Source: JAVBUY01 sp031552735 (GTDB lineage Bacteria; Bacillota; Clostridia; Christensenellales; Aristaeellaceae). Taken from it: DNA of 17,971 bases. Each line of letters begins with the position of its first letter. Positions within the stretch are counted from its first letter, which is position 1. A model generated the notes under the pieces. The model did not search any database. It saw only the letters and a list, made by a program, of their open reading frames with translations, and was not told where the DNA came from. A program made the translations under genes and the position numbers. Of this stretch, positions 1 to 8,276 are shown piece by piece. The stretch lies in contig JAVBMF010000041.1 in NCBI GenBank assembly GCA_031552735.1, forward strand, positions 1 to 17,971, written 5' to 3'.

Positions 1-1
1 G

Positions 2-139
2 CCCCGTGGCGGCGACCGTCAGATGTACGAAGTCGTGTGCGATGGCTGCGGCAAGACCACCCAGGTGCCCTTCCAGCCGCGTGGCGATCGTCCGGTGTAC
101 TGCCGCGATTGCTTCGACCGTCAGCGTCAGGGCTACTAA
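2..139 (+). CDS. CxxC-x17-CxxC zinc-ribbon protein (C-terminal part)
   Basis: The window opens inside this gene; 45 codons remain, ending in TAA at 137-139. The visible protein has two CxxC pairs, CDGC and CRDC, with exactly 17 residues between the inner cysteines. That is the spacing of the small CxxC-x17-CxxC zinc-ribbon family, whose members usually carry one such ribbon near the end of a short, basic, glycine/arginine-rich protein. The four cysteines are expected to bind one zinc ion. The role is not established; RNA or nucleic-acid binding is often suggested for this kind of protein. An intrinsic terminator follows at once, so this gene ends its transcription unit. The N-terminus lies outside the window. 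Confidence 0.8.
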   Translation, partial: PRGGDRQMYEVVCDGCGKTTQVPFQPRGDRPVYCRDCFDRQRQGY

Positions 140-152
140 GAGACAGGAAAGC

Positions 153-185
153 CGCGGAGAGCCAAATGGCGCTCCGCGCTTTTTT
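153..185 (+). terminator. Intrinsic terminator after the zinc-ribbon gene
   Basis: CGCGGAG (153-159) pairs with CTCCGCG (172-178). Inside it, GCC (161-163) pairs with GGC (168-170) around an AAAT loop, with one A/G mismatch between the two helices. A run of six T (180-185) follows. It separates the zinc-ribbon gene from the next promoter. Confidence 0.85.
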
Positions 186-219
186 GCTTTTTGGCGCGCG
201 GAAAGCGGCCAGTCTTTTC

Positions 220-248
220 TTGTCCGGGGCGGCTTTTTCTGCTACAAT
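220..248 (+). promoter_or_regulatory. Sigma-A promoter of the oxidoreductase/methyltransferase unit
   Basis: TTGTCC (220-225) and TACAAT (243-248) are separated by 17 bases, close to the TTGACA/TATAAT consensus with ideal spacing. The start of transcription is expected near 255, about 25 bases before the ATG at 280. It follows directly after the upstream terminator. Confidence 0.75.
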
Positions 249-279
249 ACGGACGATAGTGTGGATGGGAGATGACAGG

Positions 280-1260
280 ATGCAGCCGGTACGTTTTGGC
301 ATATTGGGCGCGGGCAGAATCGCGGCGCGGCTGGTGACGGACCAGCACTTGGCCGAGGGCGCTTCGGTGACCTGCGTGGCCTCGCGCGATCTTTCGCGCG
401 CGCAGGCGTTTGCGGACAAGTGGCACGTTCCGCACGCGGTGGGCAGCTATGAGGCGCTGGTTGCGCGCGAGGACGTCGATGTGGTGTATATCGCCACACC
501 CAACCCGATGCACTGCGAGCAGGCCATGCTGGCGATGAACGCGGGCAAGCATGTGCTGTGCGAGAAACCGGTGGCGATCAACGAGGGCGAGTTGATGCGC
601 ATGCTGGACTGCGCGAAGAAAAACAATGTTTTCTTTATGGAAGCGATGTGGACGCGCTTTTTCCCGGCGACGCTCAAGGCCAAGCAGTTGCTCGCCGATG
701 GCGCGATTGGCGCGGTGCAGGGCATGCACGCGCAGTTTTGCTTTTCCAAGCCTTTTGATCCGGCGGAGCGGCAGTTTGACTTGGCGCTGGGCGGCGGTGC
801 ACTGCTGGACGTGGGCTGCTACCCGATCTGTTACGCGCTGGACATGATCGGCGGCATCCCCGAGCAGGTAACCGGCGTGGCGGCCATTGGCCCGACCGGC
901 GTGGACGAGCAAAACACTTTGGCGCTGCGCTTTCCCGGCGGCGTGGTTGCGGATCTGTCCAGCGGTGTGCGCGCGGCGCGTCCAGAAGTAGCCGAGATAT
1001 ATGGCAGCGAGGGCGTACTGACCATCCCCGCCTTCCACTTTGCCACACAGGTGCTACTGACCCAAGGCGGCAAGACCGAGGTGGTGTTTGACCAGCCGTA
1101 TGCGCCGGAGGGTTTCTGCTATCAGGTAGCGCATGTCGCCCAGTGCGTGCGCGCGGGGCTGAAGGAATCGCCGCGCATGACGCATGCCGACTCCATCGCG
1201 TGCATGCGTGTAATGGATACGCTGCGCAAGCAGTGGGGACTGAAATACCCGATGGAGTGA
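280..1260 (+). CDS. Gfo/Idh/MocA family NAD(P)-dependent oxidoreductase
   Basis: The protein has 326 residues. The N-terminus has a Rossmann dinucleotide-binding motif, GILGAGRIA, at residues 7-15. The family's EKPV motif, whose lysine is catalytic, lies near residue 99. The C-terminal half resembles the alpha/beta dimerisation and substrate domain, with the GGGALLDVGCYP segment typical of trans-dihydrodiol dehydrogenase-like members. The substrate, probably a sugar or polyol, cannot be read from sequence. The ATG at 280 was chosen because GGGAG (267-271) sits 8 bases before it; an in-frame ATG at 265 has no ribosome-binding site, and the frame stays open upstream only by chance. It heads a unit with the methyltransferase gene, which starts 4 bases after its stop. 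Confidence 0.9.
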   Translation: MQPVRFGILGAGRIAARLVTDQHLAEGASVTCVASRDLSRAQAFADKWHVPHAVGSYEALVAREDVDVVYIATPNPMHCEQAMLAMNAGKHVLCEKPVAINEGELMRMLDCAKKNNVFFMEAMWTRFFPATLKAKQLLADGAIGAVQGMHAQFCFSKPFDPAERQFDLALGGGALLDVGCYPICYALDMIGGIPEQVTGVAAIGPTGVDEQNTLALRFPGGVVADLSSGVRAARPEVAEIYGSEGVLTIPAFHFATQVLLTQGGKTEVVFDQPYAPEGFCYQVAHVAQCVRAGLKESPRMTHADSIACMRVMDTLRKQWGLKYPME

Positions 1261-1264
1261 CGAC

Positions 1265-2026
1265 ATGCCAAAGCTCGAAACCTATTCCCGCGATCTGCCC
1301 TACAGCTATGCGCTGGGCATCTTTCCGGCGATGGAATGCCTGATTGCTCGGCCGGACGCCTGCCAGCGCCTGTTGGTGCATAGCGGGGCGGAGGCCAGCG
1401 AAGGCGTAGCCAAGCTGATCGTGGCGGCAGAAGCCCACGGCGTGCGCGTTGAGCAGGCCGACCGCGTGCTGGGCAAGCTGTCTGGCAAGGAGAACTGCTA
1501 CGCGGCGATGGTATTCGCCAAACAGCAGGACGCGCTCAATGCGACCCGACCGCATGTTGTGCTGCACCACCCGTCGGACGGCGGCAACGCGGGTACGATG
1601 CTGCGCACTTGCTTGGCGCTGGGTGTGCGCGACGTGGCGATCATCCGCCCGGCGGTGGATATCTATGATCCGCGCGTGGTGCGCGCGTCGATGGGCGCGA
1701 TGCTGCACATGCGTGTGGCACACTATGATGATTTTGCGGCGTATCGCGCGGCATATCCGGATCACACGGTCTATCCGCTGATGCTCGATGGCGCGAAGCC
1801 GCTAGACGAGGTGGCGGCGCGCGTGCAGACGCCCTACGCGCTGGTACTGGGCAACGAGGCGACCGGCCTGCCCGTGGAGTTTGCGCAATACGGGCAAACG
1901 GTGCGCATTGCGCAGTCCGAGCAGGTGGATTCGCTCAATGTGGCGGTGGCGGCGGCGATCGGATTGTACGCGTTTCGGCGCGCTGAGGGCGCGTTCGATG
2001 GCGCGCGGGTAAAGGAGGACATCTGA
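1265..2026 (+). CDS. SpoU/TrmH-family RNA 2'-O-methyltransferase
   Basis: This 253-residue protein belongs to the SPOUT class of knotted methyltransferases that move a methyl group from S-adenosylmethionine to a ribose 2'-OH in rRNA or tRNA. The three SpoU motifs are present: motif 1 with N108 and R114 in GGNAGTMLR, motif 2 GNEATGLP at 196-203, and motif 3 DSLNVAVA at 222-229. The first 90 or so residues are a separate, less conserved domain that may bind RNA. Which nucleotide it modifies is not shown by the sequence. The gene starts 4 bases after the oxidoreductase stop, with GGAG inside the end of that gene as ribosome-binding site, so the two are probably translationally coupled. Confidence 0.9.
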   Translation: MPKLETYSRDLPYSYALGIFPAMECLIARPDACQRLLVHSGAEASEGVAKLIVAAEAHGVRVEQADRVLGKLSGKENCYAAMVFAKQQDALNATRPHVVLHHPSDGGNAGTMLRTCLALGVRDVAIIRPAVDIYDPRVVRASMGAMLHMRVAHYDDFAAYRAAYPDHTVYPLMLDGAKPLDEVAARVQTPYALVLGNEATGLPVEFAQYGQTVRIAQSEQVDSLNVAVAAAIGLYAFRRAEGAFDGARVKEDI

Positions 2027-2580
2027 TGCGGGCATTCATGCAGGATTGCGCGCGCCAACTGGGCGACGCGGTGCGGTTTGTGGTGGAGCACGGCGCTCTG
2101 CGCGAGGGTGCGGTGGTGGTGCTGGGCTGCTCGACCAGTGAGGTAGGCGGCGGCACCATCGGCAAGGATTCCAGCCCCGAGCTGGGGCAGGCGCTGGCGC
2201 AAGGGTTCTTGGACGCGTGCGAGGCGCTGCGCCTGCACGGCGCGGTGCAATGCTGTGAGCATCTGAATCGCGCGCTGGTGGTGGAGCGTGCTTGGGCCGA
2301 GCAAAAAGGCTGGGAGATTGTGTCGGCGGTGCCGCATCCCAAGGCGGGCGGCTCGTGCGGCGCGGCGTATTACCGGCTGCTCAAAGCCCCGGTGTTGGTC
2401 GCGGCGATCCAAGCGGATGCCGGGCTGGATGTTGGCGATACGCTGATCGGCATGCACCTTAGGCCGGTCGCCGTGCCAGTGCGCGCGCCGTTTGATACCG
2501 TGGGCAAGGCGCATCTGGTGATGGCATTTTCCCGCCCGCGCCTGATCGGCGGCGAACGCGCGCGGTATGCGCTAGACTGA
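2026..2580 (+). CDS. UPF0340 / YwlG-like protein (TIGR01440 family)
   Basis: This 184-residue protein carries the conserved LGCSTSEVGGGTIGKDSS segment near the N-terminus and a second conserved stretch, VSAVPHPKAGGSCG, typical of the UPF0340/DUF436 family represented by B. subtilis YwlG. The biochemical role of the family is unknown. The ATG at 2026 shares one base with the TGA of the methyltransferase gene, and a strong AAAGGAGG (2011-2018) precedes it, so the three upstream genes form one tightly coupled unit. The plsX promoter begins 4 bases after its stop, and no clear terminator separates the two units. Confidence 0.85.
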   Translation: MRAFMQDCARQLGDAVRFVVEHGALREGAVVVLGCSTSEVGGGTIGKDSSPELGQALAQGFLDACEALRLHGAVQCCEHLNRALVVERAWAEQKGWEIVSAVPHPKAGGSCGAAYYRLLKAPVLVAAIQADAGLDVGDTLIGMHLRPVAVPVRAPFDTVGKAHLVMAFSRPRLIGGERARYALD

Positions 2581-2584
2581 CCGC

Positions 2585-2613
2585 TTGCAATGCGGCGGAG
2601 CCTCTGATACAAT
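2585..2613 (+). promoter_or_regulatory. Sigma-A promoter of plsX
   Basis: TTGCAA (2585-2590) and TACAAT (2608-2613) are separated by 17 bases. Transcription should start near 2620. A short dyad, CCATT (2617-2621) and AATGG (2625-2629), lies on the predicted start and could be an operator, but it matches no regulator site I know; I see no FapR-like site. The -35 box is only 4 bases past the previous gene's stop. Confidence 0.7.
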
Positions 2614-2640
2614 TACCCATTGGGAATGGAGTGAATGCAT

Positions 2641-3654
2641 ATGAAAATTGTCGTGGACGCGATGGGTGGCGACAACGCGCCAAAAGTCAATGTGGACGGC
2701 GCGATTGCCGCGCTGCGCGAATACTCCGACCTTGAGATTTGTCTGATCGGTCAACAGGACGCGATGCTTCCCTGCTTGGGCGATTACCAGGATGTCGCCG
2801 ACCGTCTGGAAATCGTGCACGCACCCGAGGTGATCGGCATGCACGACACGCCGGTACTGGCCATCCGCCGCAAGGTGGATTCCTCCATCGTACAGGGCTT
2901 GCTGCGCGTGAAGGAAGGCAAGGCTGACGCGTTCGTATCCGCTGGATCGACCGGCGCGGTGCTGGTCGGGGGCATGTTCCGCGTAGGGCGCATCGCGGGC
3001 ATTGAGCGGCCCTGTCTGGGTGCGCTGCTGCCGCTGCGCCACAGGTCGTCCATTCTGGTCGATACCGGCGCCAATGTGGACTGCCAGCCCGATTGGCTGG
3101 TGCAGTTCGCGCTGATGGGCGCGGTGTATATGGAGCGTGTGCAGGGCATTGAGCGGCCCGAGGTTGCGCTGATCAATATCGGTGTGGAGGAAGAAAAAGG
3201 AAACGAGCTGGCCAAGAAAGCGCACGCGCTGCTGGCAAGCGGACAGCCGTTCCATTTTATCGGCAATGTGGAGCCGCGCGATATCCCCGAGGGCGTCGCC
3301 GACGTGCTGGTGGCCGACGGGTTTGTGGGCAACATGCTGCTCAAGTTTCTGGAGGGCATGGCCAAGACGCTGTTCGGCATGATCAAGGAAGGGCTGATGG
3401 CCAGCCTGCGCGGCAAGCTGGGGGCGCTGCTAGCAAAACCGGTCTTTATGCGGATCAAGGGCAGCATGGATGCCACCGAGGTCGGCGGCGCGCCGCTGCT
3501 CGGTGTGGAGGGCGTGGTCATCAAGGCGCATGGCAACTCCAACGCGCGTGCAATGTTCTGTGCGATCCGTCAGGCGCGCACAATGGTGGAGCGGCAGGTT
3601 GTGCAGCACATCCGCGAAGGCGTGGGCCAGCTCAAGCAATCGGTTTCTGAATAA
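2641..3654 (+). CDS. plsX: Phosphate acyltransferase PlsX
   Basis: PlsX is a peripheral membrane enzyme that makes acyl-phosphate from acyl-ACP, the donor for PlsY in phosphatidic acid synthesis. The 337-residue protein begins MKIVVDAMGGDNAPK, the hallmark N-terminus of the family, and contains the SAGSTGAVLVGGMF segment and a C-terminal GVEGVVIKAHGNSNARA segment also typical of PlsX. Length is normal. The ATG at 2641 is preferred over the one at 2635 because GGAG at 2628-2631 gives 9 bases of spacing rather than 3. acpP, coding for the carrier of its substrate, follows 44 bases later; fabD and fabG, often found between the two in other Bacillota, are absent. Confidence 0.95.
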   Translation: MKIVVDAMGGDNAPKVNVDGAIAALREYSDLEICLIGQQDAMLPCLGDYQDVADRLEIVHAPEVIGMHDTPVLAIRRKVDSSIVQGLLRVKEGKADAFVSAGSTGAVLVGGMFRVGRIAGIERPCLGALLPLRHRSSILVDTGANVDCQPDWLVQFALMGAVYMERVQGIERPEVALINIGVEEEKGNELAKKAHALLASGQPFHFIGNVEPRDIPEGVADVLVADGFVGNMLLKFLEGMAKTLFGMIKEGLMASLRGKLGALLAKPVFMRIKGSMDATEVGGAPLLGVEGVVIKAHGNSNARAMFCAIRQARTMVERQVVQHIREGVGQLKQSVSE

Positions 3655-3698
3655 GTGATCATAAAGCAATCATAACGCAATCAGAGGAGGACGCACAT

Positions 3699-3929
3699 AT
3701 GGTGTTCGACAAAGTCAAAGAGATGGTGGTCAAGCAGTTCAAGGTTTCGCCGGATCAGGTGACGCCCCAGGCACGCTTGCTGGAGGATCTGCGCGCAGAC
3801 TCCGCCAATGTCATGATGCTGGTGATGGATCTGGAATCCGAGTTTGACATCATGATGGAGGACGATGCGCTGGTCACGGTGAAAACCGTTGGCGATCTGG
3901 CCGACTACATCGAGAACAAGCAGAAGTAA
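3699..3929 (+). CDS. acpP: Acyl carrier protein
   Basis: This 76-residue acidic protein has the usual ACP length and helix layout. The serine that carries 4'-phosphopantetheine is S35 in the sequence LRADSANVMM. The common motif is DSL-D/E; here the two residues after DS are A and N, so the modification site is present but its flank is less usual. The LVMDLESEFDIMMEDD helix II/III region is typical. The ribosome-binding site is a strong AGAGGAGG (3683-3690) with 8 bases of spacing. Two GCAATCA direct repeats in the short leader have no known meaning. Position between plsX and rnc supports the role in fatty-acid synthesis. Confidence 0.93.
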   Translation: MVFDKVKEMVVKQFKVSPDQVTPQARLLEDLRADSANVMMLVMDLESEFDIMMEDDALVTVKTVGDLADYIENKQK

Positions 3930-3947
3930 TTTTAGTATTCTACATAA

Positions 3948-3986
3948 GCGTTGCGTGCGGCCAACGGCGGCGTTGGCCGCACACGC
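3948..3986 (+). other. Strong hairpin in the rnc leader
   Basis: A perfect 12-bp stem (3955-3966 with 3971-3982) closes a GCGG loop. Past a three-base bulge (3952-3954) it is extended by GCGT (3948-3951) pairing with ACGC (3983-3986). No T-run follows, so it does not look like an intrinsic terminator. It lies between acpP and the rnc ribosome-binding site and is a candidate processing or mRNA-stability structure. Confidence 0.7.
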
Positions 3987-4009
3987 GTGATCAGGAGGCA
4001 CAGGGAAAC

Positions 4010-4687
4010 ATGCCCGAAGGCACCGCGCTTGAGCGCGCAATTGGATACCGCTTTCTACAGCCGCAGCTTCTCTCGCAGGCGCTGACGCATCCTTCGTATG
4101 CGCTTGGGCATGGCGTGCGGGACAACCAGCGGCTGGAATATCTGGGAGATGCGGTGCTGCAATTGTGCGTGACACGCAGGCTCTTTGACCTGTTCCCCGA
4201 CCTGAACGAGGGCCAACTGAGCAAGCGCCGCGCCGCGCTGGTCTGTGAGGCTTCGCTGTGCGAGGCCGCCAAGCGGTTCGGGTTGGGCGAGGCGCTGCGC
4301 CTGGATCATGGCGAGCAGGTGACCGGGGGCCGCGACAAGCCCTCGGTGCTGGCCGACGCGATGGAGGCGGTGATTGCCGCCACCTACCTAGATGGCGGGC
4401 TGGAAGCCGCCGCCGCGCTGGTGGACCGCGCACTGGGGCAATACGATGCGTTGGGGGTTGTGACGCCCGACGCCAAGACCGCGCTGCAAGAATACTTGCA
4501 GGCACTGGGCAAGCCTACGCCGACCTATCGCATCACCGGCGAGGAAGGCCCGCCGCACGCGCGGGTATTCACCGCCGAGGCACTCATTGGAGAGCGCCCG
4601 GCTGGACAGGGACAGGGCGCCAGCAAAAAAATCGCGCAGCAGCAGGCCGCGCAACAGGCACTGGACGCGCTGATGCAGCGCGCATGA
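4010..4687 (+). CDS. rnc: Ribonuclease III
   Basis: RNase III cuts double-stranded RNA and matures rRNA and some mRNAs. The 225-residue protein has the catalytic domain first, with signature NQRLEYLGDAVL at residues 39-50 (metal ligands E43 and D47), and D116 and E119 in the second acidic cluster. A double-stranded-RNA-binding domain follows at about 154-222, with its GASKK motif near 203-207. The signature normally reads NERLEFLGD; the first Glu is Gln (Q40) here, a residue outside the core metal site. AGGAGG (3993-3998) precedes the ATG by 11 bases. The gene lies 28 bases before smc, the usual Gram-positive order. Confidence 0.95.
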   Translation: MPEGTALERAIGYRFLQPQLLSQALTHPSYALGHGVRDNQRLEYLGDAVLQLCVTRRLFDLFPDLNEGQLSKRRAALVCEASLCEAAKRFGLGEALRLDHGEQVTGGRDKPSVLADAMEAVIAATYLDGGLEAAAALVDRALGQYDALGVVTPDAKTALQEYLQALGKPTPTYRITGEEGPPHARVFTAEALIGERPAGQGQGASKKIAQQQAAQQALDALMQRA

Positions 4688-4715
4688 TACGACACGCAGA
4701 AAGGGGGAGATGCCG

Positions 4716-7700
4716 ATGCGCCTAAAAAAGCTGGAGATCTATGGCTTTAAGTCCTTTGCCGAGCGCACCGAGATCGTGTTCGAGCAAGGCATAACCGGCA
4801 TCGTCGGCCCCAACGGCAGCGGAAAATCCAACATCGCCGACGCGGTGAAATGGGTGCTGGGCGAGCAGAACGCCCGCAGTCTGCGCGGCGGCAAGATGGA
4901 GGACATCATCTTTGGCGGTACCGAGAAGCGCAAGAAGCTGGGCTATTGCGAGGTGTCGCTGACCTTTGACAATCAGGACATGTCGCTGTCCATCGACTAC
5001 AGCGAGGTACAGGTCACCCGCCGCGTCTACCGCAGTGGCGAGAGTGAATACATGCTCAACAAAACCCCTTGTCGCCTGAAGGATGTCATTGACCTGTTCC
5101 GTGACACCGGCATCGGCAAGGAGGGCTATTCGTTGATCGGTCAGGGCCGCATCGACGAGATTCTGTCTGTCAAGAGCGAGGATCGCCGTCAGGTGTTCGA
5201 GGAAGCGGCGGGCATCGTGAAATACAAGGTGCGCAAGGAAGAGGCCGAGCGGCGAATGGAGAACACGCGGCAGAACCTGCTGCGCGTCGAGGACATCATC
5301 GAGGAACTGGGCAACCAGCTGGAGCCGCTGGCGCAGCAGAGCGAAACCGCGCGCCGCTATCTGGCGATGCGCGACGAGCTGCGCGGGCTGGAGCTGAACG
5401 CCTTTTTGCTGCGCAATGACCGCTACAAGGAGCGCATCGAAACCGTTGGCAAGAACCTTGCCGGGCTGGCCGAGGCCATCGCGCAGGGCGAGGCGGAGGA
5501 GAAAAGCAGCACCGCAAAGCGCATTGAACTGGAAGAGTCACTGGCCGCGCTGGATCGCCAGCTCAACGAGGCGCACGAGACCGTCACAGAACTGACGCGC
5601 GTGCAGGAAGTGCACGAAGGCGAGCATAACGTGTTGCGCGCCGATCTGGCGCACATCGGCGAGGAGCAGGAGCGTTTGGCCGCCGAGTCTGCCGAAGCTG
5701 AACAGCGCATGAAGGCGCTGGACGAATTGCTGGGCGACAGCGAGGGCGGACGCACAGAGCAGGACGCGCTGCTGGGCGCGCGCCGAAAAGAAACCGAGGC
5801 CGCCGACCGCGCGGTCGCGGAGTTGCAAGCCGAGACCGAGGAAAAGGAAGCGGCACTGGAAAAACACAAGGCGGCGATCATCGCGTCGATGAACCGCCAG
5901 TCCGATATGCGCACGCATCAGACGCGACTGATCACCATGCGTCAGTCGCTGGAAAAGCGGCTGGAGGAGCTGGGCGGTGAGCAGACCGGGAACACCGAGG
6001 AAGGTGACCGACTGGCCGAGGCAGTCAAGGCGGCGCGGCAGGAAAGCGAAACGGTCGCCGCGCAAATGGGCAAACTGAAGGCTGAAGCCGACCGCTTGGA
6101 CGAGCAGGTGCGCGCCGGGGCGCAGCACACCGAGGCGCTGAGCCAGAAGCTGGCCGAGCAAAAGGGCGAAGAGCAGGCGCTCTCTTCACGCTTGCGCGTG
6201 CTGCGCGAGATGGAGCGCGACTACGCGGGCTACCAGCACGCGGTCAAGCAAGTGCTGCTAAAAGGCAAGCAGGAAAAGGGCGTGCATGGCATCGTGGCTT
6301 CGCTGCTGCGCGTGCCCAAGGACTATGAGAAGGCTGTGGAAGCGGTGCTGGGTGCCGCGCTGCAAAATATCGTTACCGAGGATGAGTATGTCGCCAAGCG
6401 CATGATCGATTACCTGCGCCAGAATCAGTTTGGCCGCGCGACCTTTCTGCCCATCACGGCGGTCAAGGGGCGCACGCTGAACGCCGAGGAGCGCAGGCTG
6501 CTGTCCATGCCCGGTTGCCTGGGTCTGGCCAGCGAGCTGGTGACGTTTGACACGCCCTATCGCGGCGTGATGGAGAGTCTGTTGGGGCGCACCGTGATCG
6601 CCAAGGATTTGGACAGCGGCATCGCGATCATGCGCGCCGGGCGACAGGCGTTCCGTCTGGTGACGCTGGAGGGCGACGTGATGCACTCCGGCGGATCAAT
6701 GACCGGCGGTAGCGCACAGGCGCGCTCGACCAGTCTGCTCTCGCGCGAGCGTGAGATCGAGGAGTGCGAGCAGGCGATCGAGCGGCTGGGCAAGGACATT
6801 GCCGCGACCCGTGAGGAGCTGACCCGTCTGGAGGCGCAGCGCGCCGAGGATAAGAGACTGCGCGGCGAGATTTTTGCGCAGTTGCATCAAGAGGAAATCG
6901 CGGTCGCTCGCGAGCAGGAGCGCCTGTCACGCGCGGAGGAGCAGATGACCGCGCACCTGCACCAACTATCGCAAAAGCTGCTCATGCGTGAGCAAATTGA
7001 GGACAATCTGCGCGACATCGCTGGCGAGCTGACCGAGCTGGACGACAGCCAGAGCAATGCTGAAACCGACGCCGCGACCATGCACGCGCTGACGCAGACC
7101 CTGCAAGCGGCGCTGCTGGACGCGCGCGCCCGGTTGGAGAAAGAGCGTGAAAAAGCCACCGAGCAGCGTGTGGCGCTGGCCTCGCTGGAGCGCGATGTGG
7201 AGGCACTGCGCCGCGACGCCGCGCGACAGGCTACCGAGAAACAGGCGTTGGTGCACCGCATGGCGCAGCATCAGACCAAGACCCAGCAAGTTGCCGAGCG
7301 CACCGCGCATGTGCGGCAGCAATTGGAGCAAGGCGAGCGGCAACTGGCGGCTTGCCAGCAGCAGTTGGCCGACGCCAACACCGCCTTGGCAGCGCTGAAT
7401 CAGCAGCGCGAGGGGCTTCACAGCAGCCTGCGCGCACAGGGAGAGCAGCTGGATGCGGCGCGCGAGCGTGTCAATGCGGACATCGACAAGCACCACCGCG
7501 CGGAGCTGCAACTCACGCGGCTGGAAGGCGAGCTCAAACAGATGCAGGATCGCATCTGGGAGGAATACGAGCTTAGCTATGCCGGCGCGATGGAATACAA
7601 GGTGGAGGGCTTTGAACTGGGGCCCGCCGAAAAACAGATCGACAGCATCCGTGCGCAAATCCGCGAGATGGGCTCGGTAAACGTCAACGCGATCGAGGAC

Positions 7701-8276
7701 TATCGCGCCTGCCGTACGCGCTATGACGACCTGTGTACCCAGCGCGAGGACTTGACCCGCGCCGAGGAAGACTTGCAGGGCATCATCGCCGGGCTGCTGG
7801 TCAAGATGGAGAAGCAGTTCCGCGAGCAGTTCGCGCAGCTGGCCATCTACTTTACGCAAACCTTCTCGCGGCTTTTTGGCGGCGGACATGCCGAGTTGAA
7901 GCTGCTCGACCCATCCGACGTGCTCAACTGCGGCATCGAGATCGTCGCGCAGCCCCCGGGCAAGAAACTGCAATTGCTGACGCTGCTGTCCGGCGGTGAG
8001 CGCGCTTTGACCGCAATCGCGATTCTGTTCGCGATGCTGCGGCTCAAGCCGACGCCGTTCTGCATCCTTGACGAGATCGAGGCCGCGCTGGACGACGCCA
8101 ACATCAATCACTTCGCCGACTTCCTATCCGAGTTTTCGCGCGGCACGCAGTTCGTGGTCGTCACGCATCGCAAGGGCACCATGGAGCGCTGCGACGCGCT
8201 GTATGGTGTGGCGATGGAGGAAAAGGGTGTGTCGCGGATGGTGTCCGTGCAGTTGACCGACAATAAAACCGCGTGA
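4716..8276 (+). CDS. smc: Chromosome segregation protein SMC
   Basis: SMC is the ATPase core of the bacterial condensin that folds and separates chromosomes, working with ScpA and ScpB. The 1186-residue protein has the full family layout: Walker A GPNGSGKS at 31-38, a coiled coil rich in Glu, Ala, Arg and Gln, a hinge at about 521-665 with GGSMTGGS near its end, a second coiled coil, the ABC signature LSGGERALTA near 1089, and Walker B CILDEIEAALDD near 1114. The ATG at 4716 gives MRLKKLEIYGFKSF, matching the family N-terminus, and GGGGGAG lies 6 bases before it; the ATG at 4710 directly abuts that site. Its last codons overlap an inverted repeat linked to the downstream repeat array. Confidence 0.96.
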   Translation: MRLKKLEIYGFKSFAERTEIVFEQGITGIVGPNGSGKSNIADAVKWVLGEQNARSLRGGKMEDIIFGGTEKRKKLGYCEVSLTFDNQDMSLSIDYSEVQVTRRVYRSGESEYMLNKTPCRLKDVIDLFRDTGIGKEGYSLIGQGRIDEILSVKSEDRRQVFEEAAGIVKYKVRKEEAERRMENTRQNLLRVEDIIEELGNQLEPLAQQSETARRYLAMRDELRGLELNAFLLRNDRYKERIETVGKNLAGLAEAIAQGEAEEKSSTAKRIELEESLAALDRQLNEAHETVTELTRVQEVHEGEHNVLRADLAHIGEEQERLAAESAEAEQRMKALDELLGDSEGGRTEQDALLGARRKETEAADRAVAELQAETEEKEAALEKHKAAIIASMNRQSDMRTHQTRLITMRQSLEKRLEELGGEQTGNTEEGDRLAEAVKAARQESETVAAQMGKLKAEADRLDEQVRAGAQHTEALSQKLAEQKGEEQALSSRLRVLREMERDYAGYQHAVKQVLLKGKQEKGVHGIVASLLRVPKDYEKAVEAVLGAALQNIVTEDEYVAKRMIDYLRQNQFGRATFLPITAVKGRTLNAEERRLLSMPGCLGLASELVTFDTPYRGVMESLLGRTVIAKDLDSGIAIMRAGRQAFRLVTLEGDVMHSGGSMTGGSAQARSTSLLSREREIEECEQAIERLGKDIAATREELTRLEAQRAEDKRLRGEIFAQLHQEEIAVAREQERLSRAEEQMTAHLHQLSQKLLMREQIEDNLRDIAGELTELDDSQSNAETDAATMHALTQTLQAALLDARARLEKEREKATEQRVALASLERDVEALRRDAARQATEKQALVHRMAQHQTKTQQVAERTAHVRQQLEQGERQLAACQQQLADANTALAALNQQREGLHSSLRAQGEQLDAARERVNADIDKHHRAELQLTRLEGELKQMQDRIWEEYELSYAGAMEYKVEGFELGPAEKQIDSIRAQIREMGSVNVNAIEDYRACRTRYDDLCTQREDLTRAEEDLQGIIAGLLVKMEKQFREQFAQLAIYFTQTFSRLFGGGHAELKLLDPSDVLNCGIEIVAQPPGKKLQLLTLLSGGERALTAIAILFAMLRLKPTPFCILDEIEAALDDANINHFADFLSEFSRGTQFVVVTHRKGTMERCDALYGVAMEEKGVSRMVSVQLTDNKTA

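Noticed and set aside
37..279. N-terminal extension of the oxidoreductase to the first open start
   Set aside because: The region holds the end of another gene, a terminator and a promoter in a different frame, and the Rossmann motif is at the normal distance from the ATG at 280.
6966..8111. A 381-codon open frame on the minus strand, antisense to smc, and others like it (for example 8941-10356, minus)
   Set aside because: They lie wholly or largely across confident genes, have low-complexity His/Arg/Leu-rich translations and no ribosome-binding sites. Long antisense frames are expected in G+C-rich coding DNA.
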